The position numbers and the translations under genes are program-made. Source: a virus. From it: 25,113 nucleotides of DNA. Under the pieces are notes generated by a model. The model was not told where the DNA came from and ran no database searches. It was given only the letters and a program-made list of their open reading frames with translations. This document shows positions 6,928 through 14,800 of the stretch, in pieces (the first letter of the stretch is position 1; each line of letters begins with the position of its first letter). The stretch lies in the IMG/VR virus record IMGVR_UViG_3300008111_000125, positions 1-25,113 of that record, one strand, 5' to 3'.

Positions 6928-7785
6928 TTAGAATGGTAAATCACCATCTACCTCAGCGTCTGCTTGTGGGTCAACCATCTTCTTTGAAGAAGACTTTGGT
7001 GTTCCGCCATATGACTCTTCTGATACAGTTGAGTCTCCATAAACGTATCCACCCTTTTCGTTATCCCACTTTGGTGTTTCACCTCTTGCAATTGCTTCAA
7101 GGTATTCTACAGGTTTTTTGCTGTATACATCTGTCCAACTCAACTCATCATTAACCCACTCTTTAGCTTGGTCTTTGTCTTGAGACACAGGAGCTGGGTC
7201 ATCATACATGATTGCTGAAACAGTTGTGTATTCTTTTCCTTTTGGAGTCTTTGACTTAGCAAGTTCAATGATAAGGTCACGACCTGTTTCTGCGTCAGTG
7301 ATATCACCTTTGTTTCTCCAAATTGGAATAATCTTGTCGAGGATACCCTCATTTTTGTAATTGTGCTTGAATCTCCAAAACTTTGGTCCATCAGCTTCGT
7401 TATCACGGTCGATAACTTTTACGATGTAAAACTTACGAGATTTGTACTGCTTAGCAAGTTCCTTATCGGAATCCTTACCTGTACTCATCAACTCTTCGTA
7501 AACTTCATTAAGTGGAGAACGCTCGTTGTCGTTTTTTCCTGGGTCGTAGAATTTCTGCCACTGACCACCTACTTGGATTTCATGATACCAAGCCTCTTTG
7601 AATGGTGAGGAACCATCTGTTGTAGGAAGAATTCTAACTCTTCTCTGACCTGATTTCTCTTTATCCCCAAGGATTAAAGCGAAATACTTTTTCATTCTTT
7701 CGTCTTGCGACATTTTGGATTGGGCCCCGCCCCCGATTTGGTTTTTTTCATACTGCGCCAATACGGCATCTAATACATTACTCAT
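6928..7785 (-). CDS. 32: Single-stranded DNA-binding protein, gp32-like
   Basis: This is a 285-residue protein when started at the ATG at 7785 (T4 gp32 is 301). A TTG 54 bases upstream is in frame but is the -35 element of the promoter, so it is not used. Basic N-terminal segments ('ERMKKYF') lead to an OB-fold core ('RRVRILPT', 'FKEAWYHEIQVGGQWQKFY', 'RKFYIVKVIDRD', 'KFWRFKHNYK'). Where T4 gp32 has zinc ligands C87-P-V-C90, this protein reads S90-P-L-N93, and it contains no cysteine at all, so the zinc ribbon is lost. The tail is Ser/Lys/acidic and ends in D-G-D-L-P-F, the form of a bacterial SSB tip rather than that of T4 gp32. It coats single strands at forks and recombination intermediates. 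It forms its own transcription unit between two terminators. Confidence 0.9.
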   Translation of the reverse strand: MSNVLDAVLAQYEKNQIGGGAQSKMSQDERMKKYFALILGDKEKSGQRRVRILPTTDGSSPFKEAWYHEIQVGGQWQKFYDPGKNDNERSPLNEVYEELMSTGKDSDKELAKQYKSRKFYIVKVIDRDNEADGPKFWRFKHNYKNEGILDKIIPIWRNKGDITDAETGRDLIIELAKSKTPKGKEYTTVSAIMYDDPAPVSQDKDQAKEWVNDELSWTDVYSKKPVEYLEAIARGETPKWDNEKGGYVYGDSTVSEESYGGTPKSSSKKMVDPQADAEVDGDLPF

Positions 7786-7810
7786 TTTAAAGTGTTTTAA
7801 TTGTTTATTA

Positions 7811-7839
7811 ATTATAATTGGGAAATCCCTATTAGTCAA
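7811..7839 (-). promoter_or_regulatory. Sigma70-type promoter for gp32
   Basis: Reading leftward, TTGACT (7839-7834) and TATAAT (7816-7811) are separated by exactly 17 bases: five of six and six of six matches to the bacterial consensus at the optimal spacing. Transcription would begin near 7804, giving a leader of about 20 bases before the ATG at 7785. It starts 3 bases after the T run of the preceding terminator. The spacer holds GGGA-TT-TCCC, a small inverted repeat that could be an operator. This is the E. coli-type consensus, not the TTG/TAnnTTTG form of Bacteroidetes vegetative promoters. Confidence 0.8.
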
Positions 7840-7841
7840 AT

Positions 7842-7867
7842 TAAAAAGGGACCTTTCAGTCCCTTTC
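7842..7867 (-). terminator. Terminator closing the structural module
   Basis: An 8-bp stem, AAAGGGAC with GTCCCTTT (7845-7852 and 7859-7866), has a 6-base loop and is followed on the minus strand by a T5 run. It lies 5 bases after the stop of the proline-rich protein gene and directly before the gp32 promoter, so it is the border between the late structural genes and the replication genes. Confidence 0.85.
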
Positions 7868-7871
7868 TTTT

Positions 7872-8558
7872 TTATCTTTTGAATTCGTTGTCGTAACTAT
7901 CCATTTTTCCTGGTTGGAACGAGTTTTTGATATCATTTACATTAATATCAGTAACTTGGTCCGCAGTTAAAACATAATCATTTTTTCCTGTCTTTTCCAT
8001 CTCATCTTTTTTATCTTCAAAAAAATCAGATAGTTTTTGATTGAATGGATATGAATCGTATGTTCTCAACTCAAGTTTTTCCTGTGGAGTCTTATCTCTA
8101 TATTTTTCAATTTTCATCTCAAGAGAGTTCAACTTATTCATAAGCGAATCCATCTCTTTTAATTTTGACTCCAAGTTGTTGAGTTGTCCAAATAAGTTAT
8201 TGAAATACTCTTCTTGTTTAGTTTCAATGTTTTTTTGTGAGTCAACAAGTTGAGTCACATCAAGTTCTTCTGTACCTGATTCTCCTCCACCTTTTTCCTC
8301 TGATTTACCCTCGTCGTCGATTTTTTCAACATCAGGGTCGTTTTCAACATCTATTGGTGTTGGTGGTGCGACTTCAGCACCTGGTACCGCACCTCCTGGT
8401 GGGGGTGGTACCTCCCCTCCCGCTGGTGGTGGGGGTGGTGGTACAGCTCCCGCATCTGCTCCTGGTGGAGGCGGTGGCGGAACTGCTTGCTCAGTTATAT
8501 ACTTATTTATTTGTCTATAACGTTCAATCTCGCTTAATATTTTCTTATCCAAACTCAT
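7872..8558 (-). CDS. Proline-rich coiled-coil protein, probable virion or head-core component
   Basis: This 228-residue protein has four clear parts. Residues 1-25 form a charged helix ending 'INKYITEQ'. Residues 27-67 are a low-complexity segment with proline runs at 27-32, 40-45 and 51-54 separated by Gly/Ala. Residues ~70-100 are very acidic. Residues ~105-155 form a heptad-like coiled coil ('LVDSQKNIETKQEEY...LNNLESKLKEMDSLM...'). The C-terminal ~70 residues are charged without known motif. It lacks cysteine, signal peptide and membrane segment. Two (I/L)-x-E sites (ILSE, YITE) in the first 24 residues resemble cleavage sites of T4-type prohead protease, hinting at a head-targeted leader; this is speculative. 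It is last in the structural module, 5 bases after the 74-residue gene, and is followed by a terminator. Function not recognised. Confidence 0.75.
   Translation of the reverse strand: MSLDKKILSEIERYRQINKYITEQAVPPPPPPGADAGAVPPPPPPAGGEVPPPPGGAVPGAEVAPPTPIDVENDPDVEKIDDEGKSEEKGGGESGTEELDVTQLVDSQKNIETKQEEYFNNLFGQLNNLESKLKEMDSLMNKLNSLEMKIEKYRDKTPQEKLELRTYDSYPFNQKLSDFFEDKKDEMEKTGKNDYVLTADQVTDINVNDIKNSFQPGKMDSYDNEFKR
8361..8480 (-). repeat. Polyproline/glycine low-complexity coding repeat
   Basis: The stretch encodes blocks of six, six and four prolines spaced by Gly/Ala residues. At DNA level it appears on the plus strand as recurrent GGTGG and GGGGGTGG units, unlike the A/T-rich DNA around it. Such blocks stall ribosomes unless elongation factor P acts, and are prone to slippage in replication, so block lengths may vary between relatives. 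Confidence 0.8.
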
Positions 8559-8563
8559 ATCTA

Positions 8564-8788
8564 TTAGTCGTTTAGTAATTGTTTTATACCTCTAGCGGTT
8601 TCAACTCTTACTTTTCTGTTTGCTGTTTGCATATGACCTGCTCTTTCAATAAGACCATCTCTTTCTCTTACCACATAACAGTCACCTGTTTCCAAATCGC
8701 AAACTTGTTTGGTACCATCCCCTAAATCTTCTTCTGAAAATTTAACAGACTTACCAAGGTAGTTGTTCAATGTTGATTTTAAATCCAT
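8564..8788 (-). CDS. Unknown 74-residue protein
   Basis: The function is not recognised. This small soluble protein has a beta-hairpin-like centre with two cysteines seven apart (C30 and C37, in 'QVCDLETGDCYVV') that could form a disulfide or bind metal, and a basic C-terminal helix. Its ATG lies 28 bases after the stop of the 2573-residue baseplate gene, and its leader carries the TATTTATATAA element 10 bases before the start. It ends 5 bases before the proline-rich gene. The promoter-like leader and the tight coupling to the next gene support it as real. Confidence 0.7.
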   Translation of the reverse strand: MDLKSTLNNYLGKSVKFSEEDLGDGTKQVCDLETGDCYVVRERDGLIERAGHMQTANRKVRVETARGIKQLLND

Positions 8789-8798
8789 AAAATTCTTT

Positions 8799-8809
8799 TT
8801 ATATAAATA
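8799..8809 (-). promoter_or_regulatory. Late-gene leader element TATTTATATAA (copy 1)
   Basis: An 11-base element lies 10 bases before the ATG of the 74-residue gene. It is identical to the ones before the tape measure and the 1696-residue baseplate gene. It could be a promoter or a translation-initiation element; the sequence alone does not decide which. Confidence 0.45.
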
Positions 8810-8816
8810 TATTGGT

Positions 8817-11800
8817 TTAAGATAAAGTAATTATCGGACTCGTCGCACCCGCATTAGCAGGTACGGGTGTACTTGTGTTCGAGAAGGTGATTGTTAAATC
8901 ACTTGATTTATACCTTACACTTGCTTGGAACCTACCTATTGCATTTGTTTCAATCAAATTTGTATACTTTGTATCGGAATTATTTGTAATTCTAATTTGT
9001 TGGTCAACTAAGTCTGGAATTGATGTAAGTGCAAAAGCTCCTTTTTCTATTAGGTTCGTACAACTAAATTTCAAAGTAATGTATCCGCCAGGTCCTTTCT
9101 TAATATTGTAGTAGTTATCACCTGAGAAGTTTGGTAATTCACCACTACTTGTTTCTTGAACAATTACGAGAGAGCCAGGTTCTGTAGTGTTATTAGTGAC
9201 TTGTGTCGGGTAAACGTAATTGAAATTAAATGAAAGTGTTTGGTTCTGTGGATTTTTTACTCTATCTGCAGGTATTGCTGTTACCTGTATTTGGCAGTTT
9301 ACTTCACCGTTGACTCTATCTATTTGTGGTATGGCTCCATTAAGAACCACTTCAGCCGCGGCTTTTGTGAACTGGAATGTTTGTCCGTTATTTGAAACAA
9401 ATCCTGTAAGTGACTGACTCCCCTTATATTTTTCTGTTTTTGTTACTGTGTTGTTTGGACCCCTTGTTATTTTCTTATAAGAATAAGTCAATGTCTGTGT
9501 TGCACTTATCGTCCACACCCCAACATTTGGAGCAACGTCCACTCTAATTAAATCAGTAGTTTGATTTGGTGACGTTGTTCTTTGAGTCTCAATCAACGCT
9601 GGAACCGTTGGATTTGTATTTGATATGTTTTGATTTTGAGTACCTGATGCTCCATTAACAAATGAACCAGGGGATGATGCAGCACTTGCAGGAACCGCTG
9701 GGTCATATTTAAACGTACCAACAGTTGTAAAGGTACCATAACTTGTTTGTACTGCAAGATTTGTAGTTTTAACCTGTGTACCATCAGCAAATTTAGGTAC
9801 AACAATTCTTAATGTTTGAGCATCAATAATTGTAATATACCTTTGTTCAACTTCATATTGTGAATTACCCTCTTTGAAGAATACCTTTGTTGTTGTGTCT
9901 AAGTTTCTACCATTTATAACCATTTGAGTTCCTGTGAATCCAATCGCAGGTGCAAATGAGTTGATATAAGGAGGAGGACATACTTGGCCAGGTAATGGGT
10001 TTAGAGGTGTAGGTGTTGGTGTAACACCAGGCGTACTTCCACCTTGTCTGTTATTCGAAGCGTCAACAGCATCTGCGGTAGCTTCAGTTACCAATTTCAC
10101 TTTGACTGATGATTGGATTGCCTCTTCCATGGTCTTTCTTACAGTTTCAAATTCACCAAAATTAGACTCAAAATAAGATTCCGACACGTTTTCTTTTGGC
10201 CAGTGGCAAACGTAGAATTTATCCAAACCTAGTCTTTCTATTTGAGGTACTCTTTCTTTCAAACTATCAACCATAAATTTAATATAATCTTCAATGGTTG
10301 CGAAAGATACTATTGGTTTCGATTGAGATTGTGTACCAATCTTTACATTAACACAACAAAATTCTTTCTTGAAGTATTTGTTAGCTCTTGGTTGGAAATT
10401 ATTTTCAAGTGATAATAGTCCCAAGTTATTATTATAAGAAACAAAATTACCCGCACCTGTGTTTGAGCTCTTAACAAAACTTGTTACATATGATATACAA
10501 TAAATGTAAGTTCTGAGAAGTTGATTCGATTGACCTGGTAATGTTGCCAAAAGTTTAGCAGCAAAAGCATCAGGGGTTATATTAATTGGTACCCCTGCCT
10601 GTACTGAATACCCTTGATAAGCAGTAAGGTCAACTTTAGTTGAACAACTATTTTGTGTATCAAGCGTGTTATCCGCTTTTTGAACAGTCTGAGTTGCTTT
10701 TTGTTCTTCCGTAATTTTGATTGCTGGTGGTTGGTCTTTTTTGATTTTTAAAATTTCCTCAATCTTCGTTAATAGATTTTGATTCATACTTTGTAAGAAC
10801 GAATCTATAGAAGGTAGGTCGTATATACCCTGTCTTATACCAGTGAATGATGTTTGGAAATTACCAGGCTGAATTGTATGTTGTATACTTTGTATCATAT
10901 ACGGTCCATTAAACATCGGAACATGTCTCAAATTAAAATACATACTCGGCTGTAGTAGAGCATTACCCAAACAAACTACAGTACATTTATAACTTCTGTT
11001 TTTATAAAGATTATATAATGAAACGTTTTGAGTTGCAACATTTCTACCTGAGGCTTGATTAACCATATTGAGTTGGGTGTTAATAGACTCTGAGGTTGCA
11101 ACACCAGCACTTTGGTCAACTTGGAATGAATAAAATATGTTTTGATTTCTTATACCAATATCAACATTGAATCCAACACATTTATTTGATAAAGACCAAT
11201 CTTTTTTACCATCTTGATTCTCAATCAACGGATTTTCTGATGCTCTCCTCATTTCGAAACCATCATCTCTAAATCTGAAGTTTCCTTTAGGTAAGTCCAA
11301 ATATTGTGACGGCTTCCCTACATAAAAACACACCATCTTTGATGTTGCGTTTCTATAATCAACATTAAGGAATGTACCCCATAAGTTGTTGGCGAAGTCT
11401 AATGTACCTTCAGGTTTTGGTATTGTTGTTCCATCCACATCCTGAACATTGTAGAAGTTTACGTAAGCAGGAAGATTCATAACCGTGAAGTTGTTTTTGA
11501 TTAGAATACCACTCATAAGTGTGAAAACACTCATAGCGTTATTCAATGAATCTTTTCCTAACATGCTCTTCAGGTCAAATATGTCTATTAGTACTGTCTG
11601 TCCGATATTCCTTGAAGCTCTGTCCAAGAACATAATATCTTCAAACAATGTCTTAGACTTGTAGTCACCCCCTGCAATCCACTTATCGTTTAATGCTTTG
11701 AATATCTCCCAATTTTCTATCTTACTTTGTTCACCTGTAATTACACTATTAACCGTCCCTTGGGGAACTTGATACTGACTTGGTAAATCTTTGTTAAGTC

Positions 11801-14800
11801 TTGCCAATAAGTCATTTAGGAAATTACCCTGTAATAAATCCTCAGCATTAATTAGATATTGAATTTGATTTTTGAATTGGTCAACCGCCGCACTCGGTAA
11901 TTTAAGTTTGTACGTTGCATACATTTTAATTATCTGACTTAGGAGTACAACATTATCAGCGGTGAACTCGATATCATTATCGATAAAGAAATCTGTAATG
12001 TACGAACCAGTTGAAGAATACACCACATTTGGTATTGTTGAAAATCCAACCTCTGTTTCAAGTGCAAACCACGCGGCGGGGTTTTGAACCTTTGATTGAG
12101 AAACAGAAATAGTTCCTCCTCTGCTAGGAAGTGTTCCTTTTACGTATGGCTTGAACTTTATTGGGTCGGTTATAACAGGTGCACTATTGTGAGACAAATA
12201 CGAGTCAACGATTCTTCTCTTGTAATTAGATGGATTACCATATCTGAATAATATATCATATTCCAAAAATCCTCTCAATGTATTTTGAACATTTTGGTAC
12301 TGAGCATTTATTATACCTGTGAAATATTCTTGGTCGTTTGTTGTTGATGGTTTAGGAACCACCGTCAACAAACTTTTGAAAAGTGATTGAAAATTTTTAA
12401 AATCGGCGTTAATAGCAACAGATGATGCACCAATTTGAGTACTTACAGGTAAATCTACATCAGTTATTGGTTTTGAAAAATTCAAAAACTCTTGTTCAAA
12501 GGAGTCCAAAACCCTTTTTTCGAACACTGAAAATATCTCCTCAATTTTAGAATACTCATCAACCATTGAAAGTTTAAAAGGTGTTTGATTACTTTTTTTA
12601 CTATCAATTTTATTCATGTAACTTTCAGGTGACGGTTTTACCAATGTCTGATTATCAAAATAACCATAGTTTGGTGCCGCCCAAAAAAGTCTAACAGAAC
12701 CATTATACATCGATGGGTTGTTCGATAAATTTACTTTAGTAAATGATGTTGGTGTATTCTGATTAACAACACATTCTAAACTAGCTTGGTTTACTATTGA
12801 ACCAAAAGAAGGAACAATTGTGTAAGCGGTGGCTAAGGTATTATCGTTCGGGTCACACTTAATTCCATTCTTCACTACACTTGGAATAAGCACTGACCAA
12901 GTAGATAACCTCAATCTTTTTGTCTGTTGAATTGTTTGGATATCGGATTCAGAAAAATTGAAAATTTTCATTCCTCCGTTTATGGTATTTTGAATTTCAG
13001 CATCCGTATAATCTTTGTATACTTCATATCCCGTGAGGAATGTATAAAAATCATTTATAACTTTAGGATAGAATCCAACTTGTATATTAACATCGGTATT
13101 AGTTTCATTTTGTAAGGTAATTGGTTTTGTCTGTCCACCTATCTTTACGTTATATGTTTGCGTTGTTGTACCTTGGATTGGTGAAAAGTTTTTTACGTAA
13201 TCAAAGTTTGTCCAAGCGGTGTTTAGAATGTCCACGTTTGTTTCTTTGAATACTTTATATCTGTGATATACCGAACCCATTTTAAGAATCCAAGCGTATG
13301 GTAACTTGTGAATTGCACCAAACTTTTTTAAACAAGATGCTATGTAATCTAAATCAGATGAAGTGTTGTTATTAAATGATTTATATTTCTCCTTCAGCGA
13401 TGCCAATGGTAAAGAATTCAAAAACAAATATGCCGCTTGTACATAAGGATATTTTGCTTTATTTCTGAAATCCTGAACCCCATTTTGTATGGCGTTTACC
13501 ATAAATGGTGTGTTAAGAATTGAAGTTGTTGTTTGGAAAGGGATAGGATTTGTAACTCCAAATAATTGAAATGAAGGTGCAAAGTGAACATAAACACCCT
13601 CGGTCGCAATGAAATTTCCAGAATCTATTCTTATTCTATAAAAATCATTTAATCCTGTTTGGTTCAAATTTGTTGCCGAAACAATAGGGTACGGATTGTT
13701 GTTTGTGTTTTTATATGAGAAGTTAGTTACTGGTCTTTTCTCATCAAAATTATATACATCATTAAAGTTCGATATAATTTTTCTTGGTTCGAAAACAGTT
13801 AGTACTTTATTTGTGTTATAAACATTAGTACCCTGTGCGGTTTTACCATCCGCCATATTATCGGTAACCCAAACTGAGTCTGTAAATGGTATTGTATCTG
13901 TAATGTTTGGCTCATTGGTTGAATTTGTTACCAACTTTTGAAGGGCGGCAGACTTTGTGAAAAGTTGTGGTATCTTACCAAACTCATTGATGTCCAAAAT
14001 GCTGAACGAATTTTCAGTTAGATTTCTGATATATGGTGTTACGAAGAAATCCCTTATGAAGTCTTGCCATGCTCTACCAGTCCCACCATTAGATATGTTC
14101 TCCAAGAAAGCTCTGTAATTGGTAGAATTCAAACCATAATTTTTCAGCTTCATTGTGATGTATGGAGCGTTCAGACCCAAACTTGTTACAATATTGCTAG
14201 CTTCGGCTTCAGTGTTCAACTTTATAATTTCGTCAACTTGATTTCCGTTTGCCCTAACAAAATTGGAATACCTTGATGTTAGTAGTTGTCTTTCCCAAAT
14301 TTCATAGAAAAATTTAATCTCCTCTTTGTTTACGTAAGCAATACCTTCAGATGGAAATTCTATTGCATTGATATTAATTATATTTGTATCCTGTTGATTG
14401 TCTAATGGTTCAGGAGTCAATGGTGGATTAAACTTTTGTGTTATCCCTCTCATGTACTCCTCAACAAACTCTACTTCAGGCCACTTTGAATAATCCCATC
14501 CTTGTGTTAGCTCAACAACAGATGGGTCTGCGGGATACTTCAATTGGAACCTACCCTTTTTGTCCTCGGGTGTCTCAATGAAGAATTGTGGCCAAGGGTA
14601 TACAGGGATTTCTGCATATTTCAATCCTGTACTCTGTTCAATAGCGGTTTGAGTCAATTTCAAATCATCAACGGTATCTGAACCTGATGCTGATGATGGA
14701 TTGTTGAGTATCGCCTTTTTTCTTACAGGGTCATACTTAACATTCCATGCATTATTATGAACATCATCTAAGAGTCTAATAAAGGCTTCTGCAGATGCCA

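Noticed and set aside
7786-7839. In-frame TTG start extending gp32 by 18 residues
   Set aside because: The TTG is the -35 box of a 17-spaced sigma70 promoter, so the transcript would begin downstream of it; the ATG at 7785 gives the expected gp32 N-terminus.
8237-8575. A 112-residue plus-strand frame opposite the proline-rich gene
   Set aside because: It is the shadow of the proline/glycine repeats (Leu/Val/His-rich repetitive product), with no leader and no other plus-strand gene in the window.
8802-8809. TATAAATA on the plus strand as a T4-type late promoter
   Set aside because: It would transcribe rightward into antisense of the giant gene, and no plus-strand genes are supported; the element is instead recorded in minus orientation as a shared leader motif.
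9593-9805. Second-frame minus-strand frame within the giant hub gene
   Set aside because: Leu/Gln-rich shadow of the Thr/Asn-rich coding region, no independent leader.
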